From DATFDN01 sp963830565 (lineage in GTDB: Bacteria; Pseudomonadota; Alphaproteobacteria; Acetobacterales; Acetobacteraceae): a stretch of 64,000 nucleotides of DNA. Made by a program: the position numbers and the translations under genes. Within the stretch, counting starts at the first letter, position 1; each line of letters starts with the position of its first letter. Shown one piece after another: positions 17,402 to 26,528 of the stretch. Where the stretch lies: the NCBI GenBank assembly GCA_963830565.1, contig CAWHMO010000003.1, forward strand, positions 212,674-276,673, given 5' to 3'. The notes beneath the pieces were generated by a model that saw only the letters and a program-made list of their open reading frames with translations, had not been told where the DNA came from and did not search any database.

Positions 17402-18352
17402 CTACTGGCCAGTCCCGCCGTCGCGTCCAGCCTCTTCGGAAACCTCCCGCCCGATCTCGAACAGGCGCGATCGGAACCACATCGCTCCCGGCTCGGCGTC
17501 TGAGATGCCGCCCCAGAACACGTCCACATTCCATTCTGGCAACGCCAAGGGTGGCAGTGACACCACCAGGTCGAACCCGCGCACCAGTTCAGCGGCGATC
17601 CGGTGTGGCAGGTGGCCGATCATATCCGTGCGTTCCACAATTCGCGGTACCAAATGGAAGTCCGATACTGTCACTGCCACGCGCCGGCGCAGACCCAGCC
17701 TGCTTAGCGCCTCATCCACGACGCCGCGGTCGTCGGCTGCCAGCGTCACCAGCACATGCGGGACGGACACGTACGCATCCAACGTCATCGTACCTTCTCG
17801 CCCCAGATGCGGGTTGTTGCGCCGCGCAATACAGACATACGCATCCGTGTACATCCGGTGCCGACGGACACGCTTGGGGATGTTGCGAAAAGAGCCAATC
17901 ACCAGATCGATCTCGCCCCGGTCCACCAGATCGAAGGCGTCGCGCTTGTCGAGCGCGAGCAGGCGCACATCGACCCCTGGGGCGGTGCGAGACAGCATCT
18001 CAATGAAGCGCGGCAGAACCATGCTTGCCGGATGGTCCCCCGTGGCGATGCGGAATACCGCGCGCGCCTGCTCTGGATCGAAGGCCGCCTCCGTATCGAA
18101 CACCTGGCGCACCTGCGCCAGAACCTCGCTGACCGGACGATAGAGCGCCAGGCCCTTCGATGTCGGGCGCATAGGTGCGCCAGGTACGCGCACCAGTAAC
18201 TCGTCCCTGAAGATCAGCCGCAACCGCGACAACGCGGCGCTCATGGCTGGCTGACCCAGCCCTATCCTATGGCCGGCGCGCGTCACGCTGCGCTCGGCCA
18301 TGAGCGCCTCGAAAGCGACAAGCAGGTTGAGGTCTATGGCCGCCAGGTTCAT
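17402..18352 (-). CDS. LysR family transcriptional regulator
   Basis: The protein has 316 residues. The N-terminal winged helix-turn-helix is clear (LNLLVAFEALMAERSVTRAG, then LGQPAMSAALSRLR), followed by a type 2 periplasmic-binding-like effector domain (IATGDHPASMVLPRF onward). The opening LAAIDLNLLVAFEAL resembles NodD/NocR-like members. A 6-6-6 inverted repeat sits 39-56 bases upstream of its start, between it and the DUF1127 gene, and could be its operator. The effector and regulon are unknown. It is convergent with the FemAB gene, 13 bases apart. Confidence 0.9.
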   Translation of the reverse strand: MNLAAIDLNLLVAFEALMAERSVTRAGHRIGLGQPAMSAALSRLRLIFRDELLVRVPGAPMRPTSKGLALYRPVSEVLAQVRQVFDTEAAFDPEQARAVFRIATGDHPASMVLPRFIEMLSRTAPGVDVRLLALDKRDAFDLVDRGEIDLVIGSFRNIPKRVRRHRMYTDAYVCIARRNNPHLGREGTMTLDAYVSVPHVLVTLAADDRGVVDEALSRLGLRRRVAVTVSDFHLVPRIVERTDMIGHLPHRIAAELVRGFDLVVSLPPLALPEWNVDVFWGGISDAEPGAMWFRSRLFEIGREVSEEAGRDGGTGQ

Positions 18353-18390
18353 CGCTCGCCCTGTTCATCGACCGAATCGATTTAGAGGAT

Positions 18391-18408
18391 TTCAAAGATC
18401 GATTTGAA
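18391..18408. promoter_or_regulatory. Candidate LysR operator (inverted repeat)
   Basis: TTCAAA-N6-TTTGAA lies between the divergent lysR (start 18352) and the DUF1127 gene (start 18477). The length and the A/T-rich arms fit a LysR recognition site, and autoregulation is typical of the family. The role is inferred only from position and symmetry. Confidence 0.4.
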
Positions 18409-18476
18409 TGATGCACGATGGCCTCACACCTAGCAAGCAACAGAGGATGAGCTCTGTCATTCGATGGAGAGCCGCA

Positions 18477-18686
18477 ATGGCTACCACAAGCGATCACTCC
18501 AGCAACCACACGCACCTTCAGGCCTCCGCCATGCTTGCGCGTGTTGCCACCATCGCCGGCCTTTGGCGCAAACGGAGGCAGGATCGTGCTGAGCTGGCGT
18601 GGTGGAGCGAACGCGACCTGCACGATGCCGGCACGTCCCGTGCCGCATTGGAATACGAGCTCGCCAGACCGTTCTGGCGCCACTGA
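18477..18686 (+). CDS. DUF1127 domain small protein
   Basis: The protein has 69 residues from the ATG at 18477, preceded by GGAGAG. The C-terminal half (ELAWWSERDLHDAGTSRAAL) is the DUF1127 motif: Trp-rich, then Leu-x-Asp-x-Gly-x-Ser/Thr-Arg. In alphaproteobacteria such short Arg-rich proteins bind RNA and affect phosphate and carbon metabolism and RNA turnover. The first 25 residues are a His/Ser-rich leader without structure. Longer starts at 18408 and 18447 exist but lack a spaced ribosome site. Confidence 0.75.
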   Translation: MATTSDHSSNHTHLQASAMLARVATIAGLWRKRRQDRAELAWWSERDLHDAGTSRAALEYELARPFWRH

Positions 18687-18841
18687 AGCTGGGACATTCC
18701 AACGGATGTCCTCGCCGGGCGCCAGCTCAAGAGAGGCGCGGAACTCATGATCCCCGCCAGCCCGGCGAACAACTAGTTCAGATGAGCAATGACAGACTGG
18801 CCAACTCCGTGCCTGGCACGGAGAACAGGAGACTGATAGAG

Positions 18842-19096
18842 ATGATGAAGATCGCAATAACTGTCGCCGCCCTGCTCACAGCGGTCGGCAGCGGGGCCGC
18901 CTTGGCACAGGGCGCTCCTCCCGGCTTCGCCCCTTGGCAGAGCGGTTGGTCCAGCTACATCGAACCGCATCAGGCGCCGGTGAGGAGTGCGCGCGGGGCA
19001 AGCACGATGCGCTCCGACAGAAGCGCCGCGGCGGCCAGGCAGAACGGGTCCGTTCCCGTCGCAGGCAACGGTCAGAGCATTCATCGGAGAGGGTAG
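18842..19096 (+). CDS. Small exported protein of unknown function
   Basis: The protein has 84 residues. A clear signal peptide (MMKIAITVAALLTAVGSGAA) has a cleavage site near ALAQ-GA; AGGAG lies about 11 bases before the ATG. The mature part of about 60 residues is Ser/Arg/Ala-rich with no Cys and no recognised domain. It sits 155 bases after the DUF1127 gene in the same direction. Not recognised; the periplasmic location is inferred from the signal peptide. Confidence 0.55.
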   Translation: MMKIAITVAALLTAVGSGAALAQGAPPGFAPWQSGWSSYIEPHQAPVRSARGASTMRSDRSAAAARQNGSVPVAGNGQSIHRRG

Positions 19097-19279
19097 CGGT
19101 TAGATGCTGGCACCTGGCATCAGGTGTCAGTATCGTATCTGGGGTGCGCGGATCCCCGGCGCCGCGGCTACGCCGACATCATCGCCGCGGCCCGGGCTCG
19201 TCGCACTCACAAGCAACTCAGGTGGTTTCGTGAGGAGGACGACTGACCCGCGAGCTGCGGTGGTGGCAAGCCAGGTAGC

Positions 19280-20407
19280 TTAAGCAGCCGAACTCTCCAG
19301 CAACGCCGCCAGCAGCGCCGCGCGGGGTGCGAGGTGGCGCCAGAGTATGTGCTCGGTCGCGACGTGCGCGCCGGCGCCGGGGCAGCCGAGCCCGTCCAGG
19401 GTCGGGACGCCCAGCGCGGCGGTGAAGTTGCCGTCTGACCCGCCGCCGCGGCTCTGCTTCGGCAGTTCGAAGCCGAGGCCGCGGGCCAGGTCGCGCGCCC
19501 GAAGGTGAAGCGCGGCGACGTCCGGGGTCTCGGCGAAGGGCGGGCGGTTCATGCCGCCTTCGACCGTGACCGTGCATCCCGGCATATGGGCCTCTAGCGC
19601 CAGCAGCCGGCGCTGCATCTCCGCCCCGTCGCCTTCGGTGCTTACCCGCAAGTCGATCTCGCAGCCGGCCTCGGGCGGGATGACGTTGGGACGCGTGCCA
19701 CCCCAGATCGGCGCGGCATTCAGGGTGATTCCGCGATCGAGATCCACCATGGCATGGATCGCCTGGATTTGGTGCGCCAGTTCGACGACCGCCGAGGCGC
19801 CGTCCTGGAATGCGCCGCCGGCGTGTGCGCCGCGCCCCTCGATGCGCAGGACGAAGCGGCCGACGCCCTTGCGCGCGGTCACGCAGGCGCCTCCGGCTCC
19901 GGCCGGCTCCATGATCAGCACAAGCGCCGCCTGTTCCGCCTCGCGCTCGATCCACTCGCGCGAGGTGGGGCTGCCCACCTCCTCGTCGGGGGTCAGCAGC
20001 AGCACGACGGGCTGCGGCGTCGGGATCTTCTGGCGCAGCATCGCGCGGACGACATGCAGCGCCAGGAAGCTGCCCGCCTTCATATCCAGGATTCCGGGGC
20101 CGAATGCCCGTTCGCCGTCCACATGGGCGGGCATCGTCTCCAGCGTGCCAATCGACCAGACCGTGTCGAGATGCCCGGCCACCAGCACCGGGCGGCCCTC
20201 GCCCGGCGTGCGGGCGATCAGCGTGTCGGCGAATCCGCACCTTCCGGGAATGCGCCGTAGCGCGGCGCCGGCGCGCGACAGCTCCGCCTCCGCCACGTCC
20301 ATCAGCCGGTTCACCGCCTCCGGCGCGGTCGTCGGCGTCTCGATCCGCACCCAGCTCATCAGCTCGTCGAGCAGATCCTCGGAGCGGCCTATGACGGTTC
20401 GCGGCAT
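19280..20407 (-). CDS. M20 family metallopeptidase (glutamate carboxypeptidase-like)
   Basis: The protein has 375 residues from the ATG at 20407. Zinc-site motifs are in order: VAGHLDTVW (His, Asp), GPGILDMKAG (bridging Asp), TPDEEVGS (catalytic and metal Glu), IMEPAG (Glu), and a late His in HVATEH. The dimerisation domain lies between about 190 and 300 (GRGAHAGGAFQDG). Close relatives release C-terminal glutamate (CPG2-type) or act on acyl amino acids. There is no signal peptide, so it is cytoplasmic. It is divergent from hpf with a short shared promoter gap. Confidence 0.88.
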   Translation of the reverse strand: MPRTVIGRSEDLLDELMSWVRIETPTTAPEAVNRLMDVAEAELSRAGAALRRIPGRCGFADTLIARTPGEGRPVLVAGHLDTVWSIGTLETMPAHVDGERAFGPGILDMKAGSFLALHVVRAMLRQKIPTPQPVVLLLTPDEEVGSPTSREWIEREAEQAALVLIMEPAGAGGACVTARKGVGRFVLRIEGRGAHAGGAFQDGASAVVELAHQIQAIHAMVDLDRGITLNAAPIWGGTRPNVIPPEAGCEIDLRVSTEGDGAEMQRRLLALEAHMPGCTVTVEGGMNRPPFAETPDVAALHLRARDLARGLGFELPKQSRGGGSDGNFTAALGVPTLDGLGCPGAGAHVATEHILWRHLAPRAALLAALLESSAA

Positions 20408-20482
20408 GCTGCCTCCATTTCGCGCCCGTGTGCGCCGAAACCCGCGGCCTGTCCATGTGTTGGCGCCAGAAAGGAGACCCGC

Positions 20483-21056
20483 ATGGACCGGCCGCTGGAG
20501 ATCGCGTTCCACAACATGAGTTCGTCGGAGTCGCTGGAGACCATGATCCGCGAGCACGTCGAGCGGCTCGACAAGCGCCACAACCACCTGATCGGCTGCC
20601 GCGTCTCGGTGGAGGCGCTGCACCGCCAGCACCAGACCGGCAACGTCTACGAGTGCCACATCACCCTCTCGCTCGCCGGCCGCGACATCGCGGTGAGCCG
20701 CGGGCCGCACAAGCCGAAGATCAACCGCGCGCACCCGGACGTGCGCGCCTCCATCCGCGAGGCTTTCGAGGCGGCCGAGCGGCAGCTGATCGAGCACAAG
20801 CGCCAGGGCCGCGCGGACACCACCGCCCCGTCCGGCTCGGCGCTGGCCGGGCAGGTCACGCTGATCGAGCCGGGCGCCGATCACGGCTTCCTCCTGAACA
20901 GCACCGGCACCCAGCTCTATTTCCACCGTGACAGCGTGACCAACGGGCGGTTCGAGGATCTCGAGGCAGGGACAGCTCGTCCACTATGTCGAGGACGCGG
21001 GTGATGCCGGGCCGGTGGCCACGAAGGTGCGGGTGGCCGATCGCAAGTCCGAGTGA
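20483..21056 (+). pseudogene. HPF/RaiA ribosome-associated protein with cold-shock-like C-terminal domain, frameshifted at the end
   Basis: Residues 1-110 are an HPF/RaiA domain (LEIAFHNM, EHVERLDKRHNHLIGCRVSV, YECHITLSL) that would bind and hibernate ribosomes. Residues 118-180 form a cold-shock/S1-like strand set (GQVTLIEPGADHGFLL, LYFHRDSV), a fusion known in alphaproteobacteria. At 20969-20971 an extra G shifts the frame; removing it gives 190 residues ending VATKVRVADRKSE with a TGA at 21054. Read literally, the product is 173 residues with an altered tail. The error lies late in the protein and in a G run, so a read error is likely and the gene is probably functional. Confidence 0.82.
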
Positions 21057-21101
21057 TCGCGGCCGGCGGAACGGGTCGGTGAGGCAGGCGTTTCCGTCCT
21101 C

Positions 21102-21386
21102 ATGATGACACGCCCCAGCTTCGCCCCCCTGTTTGCCTGGACGACGGTGCTAGGCGGGCTGCTTGTCCTTGCCGCCCCGGCGCGCGCCGCGACCGGCACG
21201 CTTGATACCGGCGCGCTGAGGCCGCAAACCTCGAGCAGCCGTACCGCCGCCGAGATCGAGAATACCGGCGCCGCCGCGCAGAAGGGCTCCGAGAGAATGG
21301 AGACAGGGCTGCAGGATGCCGCGAGCGTGCCGCGCGAAGCCGGCCACGTCGCCTCCCACGGCGGCAGGAACAGGCCCGGACAATGA
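21102..21386 (+). CDS. Small exported protein upstream of an AI-2E family exporter
   Basis: The protein has 94 residues. The N-terminus is a signal peptide (FAWTTVLGGLLVLAAPARAA). The rest is a polar, Gln/Ser/Glu-rich segment with no recognised domain. Its last four bases overlap the ATG of the AI-2E family gene (ATGA at 21383-21386), so translation is coupled and the two products may work together. No obvious ribosome site precedes its own ATG pair. Not recognised; kept because of the signal peptide and the tight overlap. Confidence 0.5.
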   Translation: MMTRPSFAPLFAWTTVLGGLLVLAAPARAATGTLDTGALRPQTSSSRTAAEIENTGAAAQKGSERMETGLQDAASVPREAGHVASHGGRNRPGQ

Positions 21387-22612
21387 GCGAGGCGAGAGGG
21401 CTTTCCGGCAAGCCCTATCCCAGCGCGCGCGAGCAGCCGGACTCGCGCGAACAGCCGCATCCGAAACTACAGGCCGGCGCCGCGGCGGTGCGCGACCCGA
21501 TCCGGACCATCGCGCACATCCTGCGGGCCACGGTCATCGTGCTCGGCCTCTGCGCGCTGCTATGGGCTCTCGCCGACGCCTTCGTGGTGCTCATCCTGGC
21601 CGTGATCCTCGCCACCTTGCTGCGGGGCCTGGGCAATGAACTGCAATACTACACCCGGCTGAACAGCACCGCCTCGGTGCTGCTGGTGTTCTTTGCGCTC
21701 GTGGTCGTGGTCTGCGGTCTTGGATACTGGTCGGGGCCGAAATTTGCCAACGAGGCGCAGCAGCTTTGGAACCAGGTTTCCGGCAGCCTGGGCAATATAA
21801 CGAACATGTTCGGCGGCCATGGCGGTGCTTCCGGCACCACTGCGCAAGGGATGGGCGGCGTCGCCAAAATTGCCACCACCGGCGGCGACAGCGGGATGAT
21901 AACCGGACTGCTGCGGACCGTCGCCACCTCGATCACCGGGCTGTTGGCGGCGATCCTGGTGATCGTGGCCACCGGCGTCTATCTCGCCCTCTCCCCGGAC
22001 ATGTACATCTCCGGCGTCGCGCATCTGACGCCAGTTTGGTACCAGGACCGGACGCGCTCGATCCTGATCGAGATGGGCCGCGCGATGCAGGGCTGGATGC
22101 TCGGCCAGCTCATCGACATGATCATCGTCGGCGTGATCGTCGGCGTCGGCCTCAGCCTGGTTGGCGCACCGCTCGCCTTCGTGCTCGCGGTGGTCGCGGG
22201 CATCTGCACCTTCATCCCGTATTTCGGCACGATCATTTCGGCTGTTCCCGCCGTGATCGTCGCGCTGACCGTGGGCGTGAACGAGTTGGTGTGGGTCATC
22301 TGCGTATTTGTGGTGGCGCACGTCATCGAGGGCTACATCGTCGCCCCGTTCGTGCAGCGCCGAACGGTGCATCTGCCGCCTGCCCTCACCCTGGTGTCGA
22401 TGGTGGTGCTGGTCGCGGTGTTCAACATCTTCGGGGTGCTGATCGCCACCCCCCTGATGGCCTGCATCATGGTCGGCGTGGCGCGGGTCTATGTCGAGGA
22501 CGTGCTCGGCGACCCGGCGGGCAAGCAGCTCTCGGTCCGCTCGCACTGGTACTGGTTCACGCCCCCGGATGCTAAGTCCGGCGAAACAGCCCAGCAAGGT
22601 CAGCGGGGCTGA
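21383..22612 (+). CDS. AI-2E family transporter (PerM/TqsA-like)
   Basis: The protein has 409 residues. Hydrophobic segments at the N-terminus (ATVIVLGLCALLWALADAFV), 60-110, 185-215 and 250-390 give the usual eight-helix pattern. The C-terminal core, including GWMLGQLIDMIIVGVIVGVG, CTFIPYFGTIIS and VAHVIEGYIVAPFVQ, is diagnostic for the PerM family. These inner-membrane proteins export small molecules or sodium; a true AI-2 role cannot be assumed. A 55-residue cytoplasmic N-terminal tail is present. The 3' end overlaps the convergent mutL by 41 bases. Confidence 0.9.
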   Translation: MSEARGLSGKPYPSAREQPDSREQPHPKLQAGAAAVRDPIRTIAHILRATVIVLGLCALLWALADAFVVLILAVILATLLRGLGNELQYYTRLNSTASVLLVFFALVVVVCGLGYWSGPKFANEAQQLWNQVSGSLGNITNMFGGHGGASGTTAQGMGGVAKIATTGGDSGMITGLLRTVATSITGLLAAILVIVATGVYLALSPDMYISGVAHLTPVWYQDRTRSILIEMGRAMQGWMLGQLIDMIIVGVIVGVGLSLVGAPLAFVLAVVAGICTFIPYFGTIISAVPAVIVALTVGVNELVWVICVFVVAHVIEGYIVAPFVQRRTVHLPPALTLVSMVVLVAVFNIFGVLIATPLMACIMVGVARVYVEDVLGDPAGKQLSVRSHWYWFTPPDAKSGETAQQGQRG

Positions 22613-24306
22613 GCTTCAGCACCGTCGGGCGACCGTGGCTGCAGGTCGCGGCGCGCGGCGTCGCCTCCATCCGCCGTAGCAGCGCGTCCATCTCGGCATG
22701 GCTCAGCCGTCGCCCGGCGCGGATCGAGCCGTGGCAGGCGAGTCGGGCCACCGCCGCCTCCAGGCGGGCCGTGAGCGACATCGCCTCGCCCCAGGCGGCC
22801 AGCTCGTCGGCGAGGTCGCGCAGCAGCGGCGCCGGATCGGGGGCGCCCAGCGCGACGGGCAGCGCGCGCACCAACACCGCGCCCGGTCCGAACGCCTCGA
22901 CCTCCAGGCCGAGACCGCTCAGCGCTTCGGCGTGGGCAAGCAGCCGCGCGGCTTCCGCCTCGCTGATCTCCACCACGGCTGGGATCAGCAAGGGCTGGCG
23001 GCGCACACCGCCCTCCAGGAGCTGCGCCCGCAGCGCCTCGTGGGTCAGCCGCTCATGCGCGGCGTGCTGATCGACCAGGACCAAGCCGCCATCGGCGGCG
23101 ACGGCGATGACATAGGTATCCAGCACCTGGCCGAGCGGCGCGCCGAGAGGGTACTCAGCCCTTGGCGGATCGGCGGCCGGTCGGGCGACGGGAGGCAGGG
23201 TGATCGGCAACTGCGCCTCGGCGAGGCCCGGCAACGGCATTCGCCAGCCCGCCGGCGGACGGGTGGGGCTGAGCGCCAGGGCCGGGCCTAATGCCGGGCG
23301 TCCCGCCGGCATCGCCACGCCGGCGGCGCCGGCCAGCGCCCGGCCGATGCCGCCCACGACCAGCGCACGCACCGCGCCCTGGTCGCGGAAGCGCAGCTCG
23401 GCCTTGGCGGGATGGACGTTCACATCGACCTGTCTCGGCCGGCAGATCGAGCCAGAGCGCCACAACCGGGTGCCGCCCCGCCTCGATCACCTGACGGTAG
23501 GCGCCGCGCACCGCGCCCTTGAGCAGCGGATCGGCGACGGGTCGGCCGTTCACGGTGAAGATCTGGTGCGCGGTGGTGGCCCGGGTCAGCGCCGGCGAGC
23601 CGGCGAAGCCCGACAGGGCCACGCCGTCGCGCGCCGCTTCCACGGGGACCAGCGCGGCAGCAACCTCGACGCCGAGCAATGAAGCGAGCCGCGCCGCGCG
23701 GTCCTGCGGCGGCAGATCGAACACGGTGCGGCCGTCGATCTCCAGCCGGAACGCCGCGCCCGGTGCGGCGAGCGCCAGGCGACGCAGCGCCAGTTCGGCC
23801 TGCTCGGCCTCGGTGCGCGGCTGCTTGAGGAACTTGCGCCGCGCCGGGGTGGCGAAGAACAGGTCGCGCACAACGACGCGGGTGCCGGGCGCGCCGGCCG
23901 CCGGGCGCGGCGCGCTCACCCGCCCCGCCTCCACCGTGATGGCGTGGGCTTGCGCCGCGTCGTGCGGGCGCGAGGTGATGGACAGCCGCGCCGCCGCGCC
24001 GATCGCGGCCAGCGCCTCGCCGCGGAAGCCGAGCGTGGCAATCCGCCCCAGATCGTCGTCGTGGAGCTTGGAGGTGGCGTGGCGTTGCACGGCCAACGCA
24101 AGCTCGGCGGCGTTCATGCCGCATCCCTCGTCGCTGACCTCGATCCGCTCGACCCCACCGCCGGCAATGGCGACGGCGATCCGCCGTGCCCCCGCATCGA
24201 GCGCGTTCTCGACCAGTTCCTTGACCGCCGCGGCCGGACGTTCGACCACCTCGCCAGCGGCGATGCGGTTGACCACGGCTTCGGGAAGGAGCCGGATGGC
24301 GGGCAT
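22572..24306 (-). pseudogene. mutL: DNA mismatch repair protein MutL, frameshifted in the middle
   Basis: The N-terminal GHKL ATPase is intact from the ATG at 24306: KELVENALDAGA (catalytic Glu), DEGCGM, GFRGEALAAIG. The ATPase-transducer region ends near LWLDLPAE. The frame then shifts at 23433 (plus-strand T); removing that base reads on as QVDVNVHPAKAELRF and gives 577 residues. The C-terminal domain carries VDQHAAHERLTHE, the endonuclease motif DQHAx2Ex4E of methyl-independent MutL, consistent with no MutH. It couples MutS recognition to strand nicking. The ATG overlaps the pgi stop codon. If the shift is real the cell would be a mutator; a read error is more likely. Confidence 0.88.
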
Positions 24307-25973
24307 CACCCCCCGCCGCGCAGCGCCCGGAAACGGCCGATCACGGCGGCGGTGGCGGGATCGTCCTCTGCCGCCGGGGCGAGCTTGCCCTCCAGCGCGG
24401 GCAGGATGCCGCCGGCGAGCTGCTTGCCCAGCTCGACGCCCCATTGGTCGAAGCTGTCGATGTCCCAGAGGCACCCCTGCACCGCGACCTTGTGCTCATA
24501 AAGGGCGATCAGCCGGCCCAGGCTGAACGCGTCCAGCCGGCGGAACAGGATCATGGTGGAGGGCCGCTCGCCGGGGAAGGCGCGATGCGGCGCGATGCGT
24601 TCGATCACGTCCGGGGACACGCCCTTGGCCGCCATCTCCTTGCGCACCGCCTGCTCCGAGCGCCCTGACATCAGGGCGGCGGCCTGCGCGAAGGCATTGG
24701 CGGCGAGCGCGCGATGCGCCTCGTCGCGGGCATGGTCGGGCACGGCGGCGAGGATGAAATCCACCGGGATCACCGCCGGACCCTGATGGACGAGCTGCAT
24801 GAAGCTATGCTGCGCGCTGGTGCCCGGTTCGCCGAACACCACCGGGCAGGTGGCATGGTCCACAATCTGGCCTTCAAGCGTGACGCGCTTGCCGTTGCTC
24901 TCCATCTCGAGCTGCTGGAGATGCGCGGGCAGGCGGCGCAGCCGTTCGTCATAGGCGAGCACGCACTGCGTCGCGCAGCCCATGCCGTTGACGTGCCAGA
25001 TCCCGGTCAGCGCCAGCAGCACCGGCAGGTTCCGCTCCAGCGGAGCATCGCGGAAATGCTGATCCATCGCCCAGGCACCGTCGAGCAGGCCCTGGAACGC
25101 CTGCCACCCGGCGGCGAGCGCGACGACCAGACCCACCGGCGACCACAGCGAATACCGCCCGCCGACCCAGTCGCGGAAGCCGAAGGTGCGGTCGGGCGGG
25201 ATGCCGAAGGCGCGGACCGCGTCGAGGTTGGTGGACAGCGCGACGAAATGCGCGCCGACCGCGTCCTCGCCCAGCGCGCCCGACAGCCAGGCGCGCAGCG
25301 CGGCGGCGTTCATCGCCGTCTCCTGCGTGGTCCAGGATTTCGAGGCGACCAGGATCAGCGTGCTCGCCGGGTCGAGGTGGTGCGTCGCGGCCTCGAAGGC
25401 ATGCCCGTCCACATTAGCGAGGAAGCGCGCCTGCATCGGCGGATTGTCGGCGGCCAGGGTCAGCGCCTCGGTCGCCACTCGTGGGCCGAGATCGGAGCCG
25501 CCGATGCCGACATTCAGCACGCAGGTGAAGCGCCGTCCCGTGGCGCCCAGGATGCGCCCCGTATGGACTCCCTCCACGAAGGCGCGCATCCGCTCGCGCT
25601 CGGCCGCGGCCAGCCTTGCGGCCTCGTCGATGCCGCCGGGCAAGGTCGCGCGCAACCCCGAGTCGGCCGGCGCGCGCAGCGCCATGTGCATGGCCGCGCG
25701 GCCCTCGGTGAGGTTCACGGGATCGCCGTCGAACAGCCGGCGACGGAAGCCCTCGAGGTCGGCGGCGCGCACCAGCTCGAACAGCGCCTGGCGCACCGCA
25801 TCGTCGATGGCTGTCCGGGAGAAATCAAGCGAGAGGTCGTCGAGCGCGAAGCTCAGTCGCTGTGCGCGGTCTGGATCGGCGGCGAGGAGCGGCGTGATGC
25901 GCCGCCCATCGGGACGCGCGGCGAGGGCGGCGAGGCGGGCGAAGGCGGCATGGCGGGCGGGTTCGTCGGGCAC
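24306..25973 (-). CDS. pgi: Glucose-6-phosphate isomerase
   Basis: The protein has 555 residues, normal for bacterial PGI. It interconverts glucose-6-P and fructose-6-P in the cytosol. Family signatures are present: VGGRYSLWSPVGL, the GIGGSDLGPR sugar-phosphate loop, SKSWTTQETAMN (phosphate binding), and near the end SFDQWGVELGKQLAGGILP. The conserved Lys, Glu and His residues fall in these blocks. It is followed directly by mutL (overlapping stop and start), an operon arrangement that implies co-transcription. Confidence 0.95.
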   Translation of the reverse strand: MPDEPARHAAFARLAALAARPDGRRITPLLAADPDRAQRLSFALDDLSLDFSRTAIDDAVRQALFELVRAADLEGFRRRLFDGDPVNLTEGRAAMHMALRAPADSGLRATLPGGIDEAARLAAAERERMRAFVEGVHTGRILGATGRRFTCVLNVGIGGSDLGPRVATEALTLAADNPPMQARFLANVDGHAFEAATHHLDPASTLILVASKSWTTQETAMNAAALRAWLSGALGEDAVGAHFVALSTNLDAVRAFGIPPDRTFGFRDWVGGRYSLWSPVGLVVALAAGWQAFQGLLDGAWAMDQHFRDAPLERNLPVLLALTGIWHVNGMGCATQCVLAYDERLRRLPAHLQQLEMESNGKRVTLEGQIVDHATCPVVFGEPGTSAQHSFMQLVHQGPAVIPVDFILAAVPDHARDEAHRALAANAFAQAAALMSGRSEQAVRKEMAAKGVSPDVIERIAPHRAFPGERPSTMILFRRLDAFSLGRLIALYEHKVAVQGCLWDIDSFDQWGVELGKQLAGGILPALEGKLAPAAEDDPATAAVIGRFRALRGGG

Positions 25974-26112
25974 AGGGGCAGGCTAGGCCGCAAGGCGCGC
26001 TTCGTCCACCGTCCCGGGTGGCGAGAACGGGCGAGCGTCTAGATAAATCGTCCGGTGCAGCTCGACCAGAAAATGTGTAGGGCAGCATCCGATCTGGAGC
26101 TGATTCGGAACT

Positions 26113-26349
26113 ATGCCCGTCAATCTTTCCATCAAGAATGCGCCTGACCAGGTCGTGCAGCGCCTGCGGGAACGGGTCGACCGGCATCATCGGTCCCTCC
26201 AAGGCGAACTGCTCGCCATCATCGAGGCGGCCGTTCAGGAGGGTCATCCCGCGACACCCGCCGACATCCTCGCCGAGGTCCGCCGGCTCGGGCTGCGCAC
26301 GCCCAGCGAGGCCGCTGCCCTGATCCGCGCCGATCGGGATGAACGTTAA
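26113..26349 (+). CDS. FitA/Arc-like ribbon-helix-helix antitoxin
   Basis: The protein has 78 residues. The N-terminus MPVNLSIKNAPDQVVQRLRE is a ribbon-helix-helix start as in FitA antitoxins, which bind operator DNA as dimers and block a PIN toxin. The C-terminal half (ADILAEVRRLGLRTPSEA) would wrap the toxin. The stop overlaps the start of the PIN gene by 11 bases, the usual toxin-antitoxin arrangement. The toxin is broken, so this antitoxin appears orphaned. Confidence 0.78.
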   Translation: MPVNLSIKNAPDQVVQRLRERVDRHHRSLQGELLAIIEAAVQEGHPATPADILAEVRRLGLRTPSEAAALIRADRDER

Positions 26350-26528
26350 GGTGGTCGATGCCTCCGCCCTGGCTGCCCTGTCGTACGGGGAACCGGAAGC
26401 GGAGACCGTCGCCCGACAGCTTGGCCGTGCGCGCCTCATGGCACCGGCCCTGCTCGGCTTCGAGCCGCCAATATCTGCCTCATCAAGTCACGAAGGATGC
26501 GAGCCGGCTCATCGGGCAAGATGGACGT
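26339..26528 (+). pseudogene. PIN-domain toxin (VapC/FitB-like), truncated and frameshifted
   Basis: The gene starts ATGAACGTT inside the antitoxin end and encodes VVDASALAAL (first catalytic Asp) and about 40 further residues up to LLGFEP. A shift near 26463 then gives ANICLIKSRRM in another frame, the next conserved PIN helix. Homology stops at about 26520, where the opposite-strand MFS gene ends at 26529. Only about 60 of about 130 residues remain and the other acidic residues are gone, so it cannot be an active RNase. Confidence 0.65.

Noticed and set aside
19124..19244. Possible small GTG-started peptide ending THKQLRWFREEDD
   Set aside because: No ribosome site and no recognised family; too short to support.
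21383..22612. True autoinducer-2 exporter
   Set aside because: The family name does not prove AI-2 transport, and no quorum-sensing gene is nearby.
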